A stretch of 64,000 nucleotides of DNA from assembly GCF_019285775.1 (NCBI RefSeq), contig NZ_CP079105.1, forward strand, positions 2,480,001 to 2,544,000, in the 5' to 3' direction. The notes beneath the pieces were generated by a model. It was not told where the DNA came from. It saw only the letters and a program-made list of their open reading frames with translations, and searched no databases. Shown here one piece after another: positions 1 to 8,720 of the stretch. Made by a program: the position numbers and the translations under genes. Source of the stretch: Skermania piniformis (GTDB lineage: Bacteria > Actinomycetota > Actinomycetes > Mycobacteriales > Mycobacteriaceae). How positions within the stretch are numbered: position 1 is the first letter of the stretch; each line of letters begins with the position of its first letter.

Positions 1-415
1 CGACGGCCAGCCCGCTGCCGATCGGTGGTAGCCCGATCGACGGTGCGTAAAGCGGGTGCGGCGACAACTGCACCCAAGCCACCCCGAGCCGCTCGGCCGC
101 GAGCCCGCCACCGGCGGTAAGCACATCCGAAACCACCAGGTCCGGCGCCACCGCGGCCAGATCCGGCAGCAATTCGGTACTGATATAGGCAGCGCGCTCG
201 TGCAGCCGCCGACCGGCGTCGGCATCGTCGTCGAACGAGCGTGGCGCCAGCCCGCGCAACAGCCGCGCATCCAGGCCCGCGTCGGCAGCGGGCTGGAGCC
301 AACGCCGACCGGTGAAGAGCACCGGGTCGTCGCCCGCCGCCCGAAGGCGGGTGCAGAGCGCGATCGCCGGAAAGGCGTGACCCGGATCGGGGCCGGCAAC
401 CACGGCAACACGCAT
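1..415 (-). CDS. Glycosyltransferase, MGT/UDP-glucuronosyltransferase-like (partial, C-terminus off window)
   Basis: The first 138 residues of a protein that runs off the left edge. It opens with MRVAVVAGPDPGHAFP, the nucleotide-sugar glycosyltransferase opening (beta strand, then GHxxP loop), followed by LFTGRRW and a PDLVVSDVLTAGG strand-loop typical of the GT-B N-terminal domain. It lies 47 nt downstream of pspA on the same strand, which matches the M. tuberculosis order where Rv2739c, a putative transferase, is near Rv2744c. ATG at 415 is used; a GTG at 436 is in frame and possible. The sugar donor and acceptor cannot be told because the C-terminal half is missing. Confidence 0.75.
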   Translation of the reverse strand, partial: MRVAVVAGPDPGHAFPAIALCTRLRAAGDDPVLFTGRRWLQPAADAGLDARLLRGLAPRSFDDDADAGRRLHERAAYISTELLPDLAAVAPDLVVSDVLTAGGGLAAERLGVAWVQLSPHPLYAPSIGLPPIGSGLAV

Positions 416-462
416 TCCGGCGAGGCTACCGGGCACGTGCCGCCGGCCGGTCGAAAAACGCA

Positions 463-1269
463 CTACTGCTGGGCGGCCTGGCCTTTGTCCAGTTGCGGCG
501 CGGCCGCCGGAGCCGCAGCGTCGGTCCCCCCCGCCGGCAGCTGCTCGCCCTTCATCGATGCCCGGATCTGTTCCAGGCGGCTGTGCCCGGCCATCTGAAT
601 CGAGGCCTGCTGGACCTCCATCATCCGACCACTCACCGAGTTCTGGGCCAGCTCGGCCGCGCCCAGCGCGTCGGCGTAGCGGCGCTCGATCTTGTCCCGG
701 ACCGCATCCAAGCTCGGTGTGCTGCCCGGCGCGGACAGCGTGCTGTCCATCGACCGCAACGACGCGCTGACCTGCTCCTGCATCTTCGCCTGCTCCAGCT
801 GGCTGAGCAGTTTGGTCCGCTCGGCCACCTTCTGCTGCAGCATCATCGCGTTCTGCTCGACCGCCTTCTTGGCCTGGGTCGCCGCCTGCAACGCCTGATC
901 ATGCAGCACCTTGAGGTCTTCGACCCCTTGTTCGGCGGTAACCAGCTGCGCGGCGAACGCCTCCGCCGCGTTGGTGTACTGGATTGCCTTCTCCGAGTCA
1001 CCGGCTGCAGCGGCCTGATCGGCGAGGGTGACCGCCTGGCGGGCGTTGGCATTGAGCTTCTCGACCTCGTCGAGCTGACGGCTCAACTTCATCTCCAGCT
1101 GACGCTGGTTGCCGATCACCGATGCGGCCTGCTGGGACAATGCCTGATGCTGACGCTGCGCATCCTCGATGGCCTGCTGGATCTGCACCTTCGGATCGGC
1201 ATGCTCGTCGATCTTCGAATCGAAGAGCGCCATGAGGTACTTCCATGCTCTGACGAACGGATTAGCCAT
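463..1269 (-). CDS. pspA: PspA/IM30 family phage-shock protein (35 kDa antigen)
   Basis: A 268-residue PspA/IM30 protein, equivalent to M. tuberculosis Rv2744c. It begins [21 protein letters not shown], the short amphipathic helix seen in PspA, then has one long Ala/Gln/Glu-rich coiled coil (about residues 25-190), a second helical part to about 240, and a disordered Ala/Pro/Gln tail. The family oligomerises on stressed cytoplasmic membranes and helps keep the proton-motive force. The start ATG follows a purine-rich AGGCGGG stretch. It is downstream of clgR with a 169-nt gap, so it probably has its own promoter as well as read-through. No PspM- or PspN-like gene follows it. Confidence 0.92.
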   Translation of the reverse strand: MANPFVRAWKYLMALFDSKIDEHADPKVQIQQAIEDAQRQHQALSQQAASVIGNQRQLEMKLSRQLDEVEKLNANARQAVTLADQAAAAGDSEKAIQYTNAAEAFAAQLVTAEQGVEDLKVLHDQALQAATQAKKAVEQNAMMLQQKVAERTKLLSQLEQAKMQEQVSASLRSMDSTLSAPGSTPSLDAVRDKIERRYADALGAAELAQNSVSGRMMEVQQASIQMAGHSRLEQIRASMKGEQLPAGGTDAAAPAAAPQLDKGQAAQQ

Positions 1270-1318
1270 CGGTTTGGTCCCGCCTCCATCTCGTGCGACG
1301 CGTCACGCACGTCCCGGC

Positions 1319-1333
1319 GCACGACCTTCGTGC
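1319..1333. promoter_or_regulatory. Inverted repeat upstream of pspA
   Basis: GCACGA-CCT-TCGTGC is a perfect 6-bp inverted repeat centred about 57 nt upstream of the pspA start codon, in the clgR-pspA gap. It may be an operator, for example for ClgR, but I could not match it to a known consensus. Confidence 0.25.
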
Positions 1334-1438
1334 ACCGCACCCGGTTCACTCCATGCCTTGCCCATTGCTGTGCCCTGGCCTACCCCGAATCTAACCCGTC
1401 CGGCGCGCCGCCACAGCGGAGCGTGGCGGACTGCTCGG

Positions 1439-1696
1439 TCAGGCCGCGCAGAGTTGTGGCGTATCGGCGGTCAACGACTCGCTGACCTCGGTCAGCATCG
1501 ACGCCAGAGGCAACTCGAGCGCACCACAGATGGCGGCCAACAGTTCACTGGAGGCTTCCTTGCGGCCCCGCTCCACCTCGGAGAGATAGCCCAGGCTGAC
1601 CCCGGCCGCGCCCGCGACCTCGCGTAGGGTCCGCCGTTGCGACATCCGTGACCGGCGCAGACTTTCACCGATCGCCTCGCGTAACAGCAGGGTCAT
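1439..1696 (-). CDS. clgR: ClgR, XRE-type regulator of clp protease and psp genes
   Basis: An 85-residue regulator with one Cro/C1-type helix-turn-helix: [12 protein letters not shown], then [19 protein letters not shown] (about residues 20-60). This is the signature of actinobacterial ClgR (Rv2745c), which activates clpP/clpC and pspA under envelope or proteolytic stress. The start [10 protein letters not shown] is chosen because AGGAGG lies 5 nt before the ATG; the frame stays open further upstream but that part is low-complexity and unlike the family. The ClgR family carries C-terminal degron-like residues; this protein ends QLCAA, which ends in AA as Clp substrates often do. It follows cinA after 64 nt. 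Confidence 0.9.
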   Translation of the reverse strand: MTLLLREAIGESLRRSRMSQRRTLREVAGAAGVSLGYLSEVERGRKEASSELLAAICGALELPLASMLTEVSESLTADTPQLCAA

Positions 1697-1760
1697 TCGT
1701 GCCTCCTCGTCCGCGAACACGCCGTCCACGGTGTCGACCGCTCGATGTTCGACTGCCGAT

Positions 1761-2285
1761 TCAACGCATTCCCCCGGGCGGAAGGTTCCCGACCCGGTCG
1801 CGCAGCGCCGCGATCGCCGCGGTGACAGCGCCGAGCCGGATCGTCCACCGATCCCCGGACAACGCCAACTGCCGGACCTCGACTCCATCCGGCCCGGCCA
1901 CGCCGAGATACACCAAGCCGGGCGGACGGCCGTCCTGGGCCGCCGGACCGGCTACGCCGGTGAGCGCTACCCCCCAGTCGGCGCCGCAGGTGCGACGTGC
2001 GCCGGTGGCCAACTGCGCGGCAGTCGGCCCGGCCACCGGCCCGGATTCGACGAGTACCGCGGCGTCCACCCCGGCCAAGCTGTGTTTGAGGTCGGTCGCA
2101 TAGACGACGACACCGCCGCGCAGTACGGCGCTGGCCCCGGGAACCCCGGCGATGGTTGCCGACAACAAACCGGCGGTCAACGACTCGGCAGTGGCCACCG
2201 TCGCCGAGACCGCACTCAGCGCCGCAACCAGTTCCGCGGCACCGGTCGCCGCGACCAGCGGATCGGTCGTCCCGGACCGGCTCAC
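1761..2285 (-). CDS. cinA: CinA C-terminal-type nicotinamide-nucleotide amidohydrolase (PncC)
   Basis: A 174-residue stand-alone CinA C-terminal domain. The AESLTAGLL motif near residues 33-41 and the later TGVAGP motif are the PncC signature; this family deamidates NMN to nicotinic acid mononucleotide for pyridine-nucleotide salvage. The N-terminal MoaB/COG1058 domain of full-length CinA is absent, as is usual in actinobacteria. The start is a GTG whose last two bases are also the first two of the pgsA stop (GTGA, 4-nt overlap), so translation is coupled to pgsA. The order pgsA-cinA-clgR is widely conserved in actinobacteria. Confidence 0.88.
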   Translation of the reverse strand: MSRSGTTDPLVAATGAAELVAALSAVSATVATAESLTAGLLSATIAGVPGASAVLRGGVVVYATDLKHSLAGVDAAVLVESGPVAGPTAAQLATGARRTCGADWGVALTGVAGPAAQDGRPPGLVYLGVAGPDGVEVRQLALSGDRWTIRLGAVTAAIAALRDRVGNLPPGGMR

Positions 2286-2911
2286 CGGGACTGCGGTGCC
2301 ACCGGCAGCGGGGCCATCCGCAGCCGCGCCGCCTGGACCACGTAGTCGAGCCCGGTGACCACGGTGAGCCCGACCGCGACCCCCATCGCGGCCGCCGCGA
2401 ACTGGTGCGATACACCGGACAGCGGCAACACGTAGAGCCCGACCGCGACCGTCTGCACCAAGGTCTTGAGCTTGCCGCCCCGACCGGCCGGGATCACCCC
2501 GTGCCGCAGCACCGCGAACCGGAGCAGCGTGACGCCGACCTCGCGGATCACGATCACCACCGTCACCCACCAGCTCAGATCACCGAGCACGGACAGCCCG
2601 ATCAACGCGGCACCGATCAAGGCCTTGTCGGCGATCGGATCGGCCAACTTGCCGAAGTCGGTCACCAAGCCGTAGCGGCGGGCCAGCTGCCCATCCACCC
2701 GATCGGTCACCGCGGCCAGCGCGAACAACGCCCCGGCGACGATCCGCCAGCCGGGATCGTGCCCGTCGCCGACGAACAATGCGGCCAGGAAGATCGGCAC
2801 CACGACGATCCGGGCGATGGTGAGAATGTTCGCGATATTCAACAGCGGAACTCCGGGCACCGGACCGCCGGCGGAGCGGGCGGCGAGCCGCTCGTCCCGA
2901 TCGGTACTCAT
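2282..2911 (-). CDS. pgsA: CDP-diacylglycerol-glycerol-3-phosphate 3-phosphatidyltransferase
   Basis: A 209-residue polytopic membrane enzyme that makes phosphatidylglycerol phosphate from CDP-diacylglycerol and glycerol-3-phosphate. It carries the full CDP-alcohol phosphotransferase motif D-x2-DG-x2-AR-x8-G-x3-D-x3-D with D70, D73, D91 and D95, and several hydrophobic helices. ATG at 2911 is preceded by GGAGA. It starts the cinA-clgR-pspA string and is divergent from argA across about 117 nt that must hold both promoters. M. tuberculosis pgsA3 (Rv2746c) sits in the same place. Linking phospholipid synthesis with PspA fits an envelope-stress operon. Confidence 0.92.
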   Translation of the reverse strand: MSTDRDERLAARSAGGPVPGVPLLNIANILTIARIVVVPIFLAALFVGDGHDPGWRIVAGALFALAAVTDRVDGQLARRYGLVTDFGKLADPIADKALIGAALIGLSVLGDLSWWVTVVIVIREVGVTLLRFAVLRHGVIPAGRGGKLKTLVQTVAVGLYVLPLSGVSHQFAAAAMGVAVGLTVVTGLDYVVQAARLRMAPLPVAPQSR

Positions 2912-3028
2912 CAGGTTCTCCCGCCCGGCCGCGCATCCCGAGAACGCCCGGGTGTACCCGGACGGCGTCGAAGCGGGATGGACGGCACACGACCAGGGTA
3001 TCGGTAGGGTCACGACTATTCTGCACCC

Positions 3029-3592
3029 ATGACCACCACGTCCCCGGCGGCCGAGACCGACGATTCGAATCGGCCGGCCGGCCACGATGTCCTGGTCCGC
3101 CGAGCGCGTACCTCCGACGTGCCGACGATCAAGCGGTTGGTCGACATCTACGCCGGCCGGATCCTGCTGGAGAAGAACCTGGTCACGTTGTACGAGGCGG
3201 TGCAGGAATTCTGGGTGGCCGAGCAGGCGGGCACCGTCGTCGGTTGCGGCGCATTGCACGTGTTGTGGGCCGATCTCGGCGAAGTACGCACAGTAGCGGT
3301 GGACCCGGTGGTGAAGGGCAGCGGCGTCGGCCATCGGATCGTCAGCCGGCTGCTCGACGTGGCCCGGGACTTGCATCTGGAGCGAGTGTTCGTGCTCACC
3401 TTCGAGGTGGACTTCTTCACCCGGTTGGGCTTCGCCGAGATCGACGGCACCCCGGTGACGGCCGAGGTGTACGCCGAGATGTGCCGCTCCTACGACACCG
3501 GTGTCGCCGAGTTCCTGGATCTCAGCTATGTGAAGCCGAACATTCTCGGCAATACCCGGATGCTGCTGACCCTCGATCCCGCCGCCGGGTGA
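3029..3592 (+). CDS. argA: Amino-acid N-acetyltransferase (short actinobacterial ArgA)
   Basis: A 187-residue GNAT acetyltransferase like M. tuberculosis Rv2747, which acetylates glutamate or glutamine for arginine synthesis without the kinase-like domain of E. coli ArgA. The acetyl-CoA loop is at V-K-G-S-G-V-G-H, preceded by the beta-4 strand EVRTVAVDP; the FFTRLGF segment and the later TRMLLTL strand are typical of the C-terminal half. The N-terminal 20 residues are polar and probably disordered. It lies divergent from pgsA and 25 nt before the YciI gene, which it probably co-transcribes. Confidence 0.85.
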   Translation: MTTTSPAAETDDSNRPAGHDVLVRRARTSDVPTIKRLVDIYAGRILLEKNLVTLYEAVQEFWVAEQAGTVVGCGALHVLWADLGEVRTVAVDPVVKGSGVGHRIVSRLLDVARDLHLERVFVLTFEVDFFTRLGFAEIDGTPVTAEVYAEMCRSYDTGVAEFLDLSYVKPNILGNTRMLLTLDPAAG

Positions 3593-3617
3593 ACCCGCAC
3601 CCGACTACCCTGGCCGA

Positions 3618-3902
3618 GTGCCGTTCTTCGCCGTCCACTACCGCTACGCCGACTCCACCGTCGCCGGCCGAGACGAACATCGGCCCACGCACCGCTCGTG
3701 GCTGGCCGGGTTGGCCGACGTCGGCGTGGTCCGCATGTCCGGCCCGTACGCCGACGGGTCCGGCGCGCTGATCCTCGTCGATGCCACCGACGCCGATGCC
3801 GTGCGGCGGACGCTCGCCGACGACCCGTTCGCGAAAGCCGACCTGATCGAGGCCGTCGCCGTGCAGGAGTGGGTACCGGTCGTCGGTCCGTTCACCACCT
3901 GA
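3618..3902 (+). CDS. YciI-like (YCII domain) protein
   Basis: A 94-residue protein of the YCII family, a ferredoxin-like fold with a conserved His-Asp pair. Here the N-terminal strand FFAVHYRYAD, the HRSWLAGLAD helix, the SGPYADGSGALILVDA hairpin and the DPF-KADLIE segment all match. Its function in this organism is unknown; some relatives act in dehalogenation or decarboxylation pathways. It starts with GTG, has no clear ribosome-binding site and follows argA closely. It ends four bases before the stop of the convergent terC gene. Confidence 0.75.
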   Translation: MPFFAVHYRYADSTVAGRDEHRPTHRSWLAGLADVGVVRMSGPYADGSGALILVDATDADAVRRTLADDPFAKADLIEAVAVQEWVPVVGPFTT

Positions 3903-3906
3903 ACGA

Positions 3907-4887
3907 TCAGCGATCCGTATCCACCCGGGTGCGCGCCAGGCTGGCCACCGTGGTGATGACCAGCACCCCGATGATCACCGTGAGCGACACTCCGGTGGAG
4001 ATCTCCGGCACCACGACGTGCTCGCCGCCGTTGACGAACGGCAGCGTGTTTTCGTGTAGTGCGTGCAATACCAGTTTGACCCCGATGAAGGCCAAGATGA
4101 TCGCGAGTCCGTAGGACAGGTAGACCAGCCGGTCGAGCAGCCCACCGATCAGGAAGAACAGCTGCCGCAGACCCATCAGGGCGAACGCGTTCGCGGTGAA
4201 CACCAGGTAAGGCTCGCTGGTCAGGCCGTAGATCGCCGGGATCGAATCGAGCGCGAAGAGCAGGTCGGCGAATCCGATCGCCAGCAGCGCCAGCAGCAAG
4301 GGGGTGACCACCCGCCGGCCGTCCACCCGGGCGAGCAGCCGGTCCCCGTGGTATTCCTCGGTCGTGGGCAGAAATCGCTTCGCCAGGGCGACCACTCGGG
4401 AATCGCGGCGTTGCTCGTGTTCGACCTCGTGCCCACTCTCCCGGAGCAGCTTGGCCGCGGTGTAGATCAGGAACGCGCCGAACAGGTAGAACACCCAGCT
4501 GAACTCGGCGATAGCGGCGGCACCGACCGCGATGAACACGCCACGCATCGCCAGTGCCAGCACGATGCCGATCAGCAGCACCTTCTGCTGATACATCCGG
4601 GGCACCGCGAAGGTCGCCATGATGATCACGAAGACGAACAGGTTGTCCACCGAGAGCGCCTTCTCGGTGACGAACCCGGCGTAATACTCGCCGGCGTACC
4701 GACCACCCCACTGCCACGCGACGAATCCGCCGAAAGCGAGTGCGAGTCCGATATAGACACTGGACCAGATCGCCGATTCGCGGAACGTCGGCTCGTGCGG
4801 GGTTCGAACGTGGCTGTAGAAATCGAAGACGAACAGTCCGACGATCGCCACCACGGTGACCAGCCAGACGAGCATGCCGACCTGCAT
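3907..4887 (-). CDS. TerC family integral membrane protein
   Basis: A 326-residue TerC/Alx-type membrane protein with about eight hydrophobic segments. The family signature is clear: ALSVDNLFVF in an early helix and its internal repeat FALDSIPAIYGL, which place conserved acidic residues in the membrane. TerC/Alx proteins are linked to manganese export, metal loading of secreted proteins and tellurite resistance; which of these applies is not shown. The start at 4887 is chosen because the open frame upstream lies inside the GGDEF gene in another frame; a second ATG at 4875, preceded by CAGGTCGGC, is also possible. No yybP-ykoY element is visible. Confidence 0.88.
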   Translation of the reverse strand: MQVGMLVWLVTVVAIVGLFVFDFYSHVRTPHEPTFRESAIWSSVYIGLALAFGGFVAWQWGGRYAGEYYAGFVTEKALSVDNLFVFVIIMATFAVPRMYQQKVLLIGIVLALAMRGVFIAVGAAAIAEFSWVFYLFGAFLIYTAAKLLRESGHEVEHEQRRDSRVVALAKRFLPTTEEYHGDRLLARVDGRRVVTPLLLALLAIGFADLLFALDSIPAIYGLTSEPYLVFTANAFALMGLRQLFFLIGGLLDRLVYLSYGLAIILAFIGVKLVLHALHENTLPFVNGGEHVVVPEISTGVSLTVIIGVLVITTVASLARTRVDTDR

Positions 4888-4914
4888 GGAACTACCGTAC
4901 CTTTTCTTTGCTGA

Positions 4915-4952
4915 TTCTTTACGATACGGCGCTTTCTTTACGATACGGCGCT
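4915..4952. repeat. 19-bp tandem duplication at the 3' end of the GGDEF gene
   Basis: Two exact, abutting copies of a 19-bp unit (TTCTTTACGATACGGCGCT), at 4915-4933 and 4934-4952. The second copy holds the last codons and the TAA stop of the minus-strand GGDEF gene; the first lies just past the stop. The unit is not a multiple of three, so the copied stop is in another frame. See also 14048-14104. Confidence 0.95.
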
Positions 4953-5897
4953 GCGGCGGGCCTTCGCCACGTACATCTCCGCGTCGACCGCGCGGATGAC
5001 GGTCTCGCGGTCGGTGCCGATCGCGGCGCACACCCCGCCGACACTGGCGCTCAGGGTGAGCCGGTGCGACTCGAACCACACCGGCTCGGTCAGCGCGGCG
5101 TCGACCCGCCGCCGGAAGTCGGCCGTATCGACATATCCCGGACACCAGACGAGGAACTCGTCGCCGCCGACCCGGACCACCAGGTCCTGGTCCCGGACCA
5201 GGCCGGCGAGCCGGCGGCCCACCGTGCGAAGCACGGCGTCGCCGACGTGATGGCCCAGCGTGTCGTTGACCGCCTTGAATCCATCCAGATCGATGTAGAA
5301 CACGCTGGCATCGGCGGTGACGACCTCGGGGACCTGTGCGAGCAGGGCGCGGCGGTTGGGCAACGCGGTGAGCTCGTCGCGCAGCGCGTAGTGCTCGAGG
5401 TCGAGCGCGGCGCGGCGCAGGTCGAGCAGCCGCATCACCTGGTCGGCGAGGTCGATGAGCGCCTGCCGCTGCACGCAGCTCAGGTCGGCCGGGCGGTCGC
5501 CGTAGATCCGGATGGTGCCGATCGGCAGGCCCTCGGCGGTGTTGATCGGTGCGGCCGCGAACATCCGGATCGGCGGATCGATCATCCGCATCACCGGCTT
5601 GTCCCGGAACCGGTCGTCGACCTGCGCGTCCCGGGTGAACACCAGCCCACCCTCGAGGATCGCCATCGCGCACAGCGAGAGCTCACGCGGAGCATGCAGC
5701 GCCGGCGCGCCGTAGGACGCAGCCGTGTAGTGCCGGTCGCGATCGATCATGTTGACCGACCCGAACGGCACCGCGGCGACCGCGGCGGCAATGCGAGCGG
5801 CCGCGTACAGCTCCGGCATCGGGCCCTCGTCGACGATCTGCAGGGCGTGCAATGCAGCCAATCGATCGATCTCCTGTGGGTGCACTCCCGGCTGCAT
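4938..5897 (-). CDS. GAF-GGDEF diguanylate cyclase
   Basis: A 319-residue soluble protein with a GAF sensor domain (about residues 30-155) and a GGDEF domain (about 170-315). The active-site loop is an intact GGDEF at 244-248, with DLDGFKAVND at about 203-212 for Mg/GTP binding. An RxxD inhibitory site (R235-D238) stands five residues before GGDEF, so product inhibition by c-di-GMP is expected. ATG at 5897 is preferred over the TTG six bases upstream because GGAG is correctly spaced for it. It precedes terC by 50 nt and may be co-transcribed. What the GAF domain senses is unknown. Confidence 0.88.
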   Translation of the reverse strand: MQPGVHPQEIDRLAALHALQIVDEGPMPELYAAARIAAAVAAVPFGSVNMIDRDRHYTAASYGAPALHAPRELSLCAMAILEGGLVFTRDAQVDDRFRDKPVMRMIDPPIRMFAAAPINTAEGLPIGTIRIYGDRPADLSCVQRQALIDLADQVMRLLDLRRAALDLEHYALRDELTALPNRRALLAQVPEVVTADASVFYIDLDGFKAVNDTLGHHVGDAVLRTVGRRLAGLVRDQDLVVRVGGDEFLVWCPGYVDTADFRRRVDAALTEPVWFESHRLTLSASVGGVCAAIGTDRETVIRAVDAEMYVAKARRSAVS

Positions 5898-6041
5898 GGG
5901 CAACTCCCGTGTTTGTCGTCACAACGGAAAGCATTTCCCCGCATTCGGCGGATTACCGCGACAGGCTACCGGTAGTCGGCCGCAGCAGCAGCCGCTCGTA
6001 CCCGTCGCGGCCGGATCGTTACGCCGGTGGATCCGCGACCG

Positions 6042-8636
6042 TCACTCGTTCCCGGGCTGGTCGGACTCCTCGTCCCCACCGCCGCGGATCGACCACAGCA
6101 ATCCCGCCAGCTCGTCCGGCTTGACCAGCACGTCGCGAGCCTTCGATCCTTCGGACGGGCCGACCACACCTCGGGTCTCCATCAGGTCCATCAGCCGGCC
6201 CGCCTTGGCGAAACCCACCCGCAACTTGCGTTGGAGCATCGAGGTGGAGCCGAATTGCGACGACACCACCAACTCCACCGCCTGCAGGAACACGTCGAGG
6301 TCGTCGCCGATATCCGGGTCGACCTCCTTCTTCTCGGCGGCCTTGGCAGCGGTGACCCCCTCGGTGTACTCGGGCTCGGCCTGATTCTTGGCGAAGTCGA
6401 CGACCGCAGCGATCTCTTCGTCGCTGATGAACGCGCCCTGCATACGAACCGGTCTGGAGGCGCCCATCGGCAGGAAGAGCCCGTCGCCCATGCCGATCAG
6501 TTTCTCCGCGCCGGGCTGGTCGAGGATCACCCGTGAATCGGTGAGCGACGAGGTGGCGAACGCCAACCGGGACGGCACGTTGGTCTTGATCAAGCCGGTC
6601 ACCACATCCACCGACGGGCGCTGGGTGGCCAGCACCAGGTGGATACCGGCCGCACGGGCCTTCTGCGTGATCCGCACGATCGCGTCCTCGACGTCGCGCG
6701 GCGCGGTCATCATCAGGTCGGCCAGCTCATCCACGATCGCGAGAACGTAGGGATAGGGCCGATAGACCCGCTCACTGCCCAGCGGCGCCGTGATCTCACC
6801 GAAGCGCACCTTCTTGTTGAAGTCGTCGATGTGGCGCACCCGGTTGGCCTGCATGTCCTGGTAACGCTGCTCCATCTCCTCGACCAGCCAGGCGAGCGCC
6901 GCAGCGGCCTTCTTCGGCTGGGTGATGATCGGCGTGATCAGGTGCGGGATGCCCTCGTACGGGGTGAGCTCGACCATCTTGGGGTCGATCAGGATCATCC
7001 GCACCTCGTCCGGAGTCGCCCGCTGCAGCAACGACACCAGCATCGAGTTCACGAAGCTCGACTTTCCGGAGCCGGTCGACCCGGCCACCAGCAGGTGCGG
7101 CATCTTCGCCAGGTTCGCCTTCACGAAATGGCCCTCGATGTCCTTGCCCAGACCGATCACCAGCGGGTGGTGATCGTTGCGGGTGGACGACGCCTTGAGC
7201 ACGTCGGCCAGCCGAACCATCTCCCGATCACTGTTGGGCACCTCGATGCCGACCGCCGACTTGCCCGGGATCGGCGCCAACAACCGGACGTTGTCGGTGG
7301 CGACGGCGTAGGCGATGTTGCGAGCCAACGCGGTGATCTTCTCGACTTTGACCCCGGGGCCGAGCTCCACCTCGTAGCGGGTGACCGTCGGGCCCCGGAC
7401 GAACCCGGTGACCGCCGCGTCGATCTTGAATTCGGCGAGCACCTGGGTGATCGCCTCGATCATCGATTCGTTCGCCGCACTGCGTTTCTTGGGCGGATCG
7501 CCGTCGATCAGCAGCGACATCGGCGGCAAGGCATAGTCGCCGTCCACCACCCGGTCGGCCACGAAGTCGGCCTTCGGCTCCGCGGCGGGCGGTTCCGGTT
7601 GCGGCGCCGGTCGTTGCCGGCGGCGCGGCTTCGTCGGCGTCGGCTCGGGCGCCGGTTCGGCCTCGGGATCGAAGTCGGCTGCCGCGGCAATCGTCTTCGC
7701 GTCGCGGAGCGGCGGTGCGAGCGCCTCGGTGGGGGGATCGGGCTCGGCGAACGCGGTGAACCCGGCGGGACGGTCGCGGTCGTCGGCGTGCTCGTCGTCG
7801 GGGTATCCATCGTCGAGATATCCGTCGGAATACCCGTAGCGCAGCTCGCGCAGCCGGTCCGGAATGCCGCGGACTGTCGTTCCGGTCAGCAACAGGACGC
7901 CGAACAGCCCCGCGATCAGCAGTAACGGTACCGACAGCCACGCCGTGAGACCGTCGGTGAGCGGGCCGCCGGCCACATAGCCGGCGAACCCCGCGGCATG
8001 CGCTCGCTCGTCGGCCGGCACCGGCGAACCGGAGACGATATGCCACAGGCCGAGGACCGATACGCCGAGCAGGATCCCGCCGAGAACCAACCGCGGCCGG
8101 ATGTCCGGGCGCGGTTGGGTGCGCATCAAACCGATGCCGATACCGATCGCGACCACCGGTAACAACGCCGAGGCGCTACCGGCGACTGCCCGGATGCCGG
8201 TCTCCACCCAATCACCGACCGGTCCCCCGGCCGACAGCCATACGGCCACCGCGATCACCAGGCCGGTAGCGATCAGGGCCAGTCCGATCCCGTCCCGGCG
8301 ATGCTCGTGCTCGATGTCCTGAGCCCGGGAGACCGTTCGGGTGGTCGCTCCGACCACCCCGGCCACGAGATTCCAGCCAGCTCCGATCCCGTGACCGATC
8401 TGCCGGCCGATCATCGGGAACGGATTGTCCTGGGTGCGCCGCGTCCGACGGGCCGGCGCGCGCCGGGCCGTGGTCCGGGTACTTCTCGAACCGGTTCGGG
8501 AATTCGACCGGGTGCCGCGCGCAGCGCGGGATCCGGCCGATCCCGCCGTCGTCGATCGCCGACCGGTACGGGCCGAACTGCTGGTGGTGCGAGCCCGGGT
8601 GCGGGACGCGGTCGAGCTACCGGACTTGCCTGCCAT
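6042..8636 (-). CDS. ftsK: DNA translocase FtsK/SpoIIIE
   Basis: An 864-residue FtsK that pumps chromosomal DNA through the closing septum; M. tuberculosis FtsK is of similar length. In order: a Ser/Arg/Thr-rich basic N-terminus (about 1-70), four membrane helices (about 75-250), a Pro/Glu-rich linker, the alpha/beta motor with Walker A AGSTGSGKSS near residue 520 and Walker B LAIVDELADLMM, and a C-terminal winged-helix gamma domain (TSMLQRKLRVGFAKAGRLMD) that reads KOPS. The linker is short compared with E. coli. In M. tuberculosis argA and ftsK are adjacent; here YciI, TerC and GGDEF genes separate them. Confidence 0.95.
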   Translation of the reverse strand: MAGKSGSSTASRTRARTTSSSARTGRRSTTAGSAGSRAARGTRSNSRTGSRSTRTTARRAPARRTRRTQDNPFPMIGRQIGHGIGAGWNLVAGVVGATTRTVSRAQDIEHEHRRDGIGLALIATGLVIAVAVWLSAGGPVGDWVETGIRAVAGSASALLPVVAIGIGIGLMRTQPRPDIRPRLVLGGILLGVSVLGLWHIVSGSPVPADERAHAAGFAGYVAGGPLTDGLTAWLSVPLLLIAGLFGVLLLTGTTVRGIPDRLRELRYGYSDGYLDDGYPDDEHADDRDRPAGFTAFAEPDPPTEALAPPLRDAKTIAAAADFDPEAEPAPEPTPTKPRRRQRPAPQPEPPAAEPKADFVADRVVDGDYALPPMSLLIDGDPPKKRSAANESMIEAITQVLAEFKIDAAVTGFVRGPTVTRYEVELGPGVKVEKITALARNIAYAVATDNVRLLAPIPGKSAVGIEVPNSDREMVRLADVLKASSTRNDHHPLVIGLGKDIEGHFVKANLAKMPHLLVAGSTGSGKSSFVNSMLVSLLQRATPDEVRMILIDPKMVELTPYEGIPHLITPIITQPKKAAAALAWLVEEMEQRYQDMQANRVRHIDDFNKKVRFGEITAPLGSERVYRPYPYVLAIVDELADLMMTAPRDVEDAIVRITQKARAAGIHLVLATQRPSVDVVTGLIKTNVPSRLAFATSSLTDSRVILDQPGAEKLIGMGDGLFLPMGASRPVRMQGAFISDEEIAAVVDFAKNQAEPEYTEGVTAAKAAEKKEVDPDIGDDLDVFLQAVELVVSSQFGSTSMLQRKLRVGFAKAGRLMDLMETRGVVGPSEGSKARDVLVKPDELAGLLWSIRGGGDEESDQPGNE

Positions 8637-8720
8637 GCCGCCAGCCTAGTCGCTACTGCCTCAGCGAACCCTCACGCAACACACGTACCCCGCAACCGCG
8701 GCCGACGGCGCGGTGCCGAC

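Noticed and set aside
4888-4937. Manganese (yybP-ykoY) riboswitch upstream of terC
   Set aside because: The gap to the upstream gene is only 50 nt and is mostly the 19-bp repeat; no aptamer blocks are visible.
4888-5673. Upstream in-frame extension of terC to 588 residues
   Set aside because: The extension lies in another frame of the GGDEF gene and is low-complexity; TerC proteins are about 300-350 residues.
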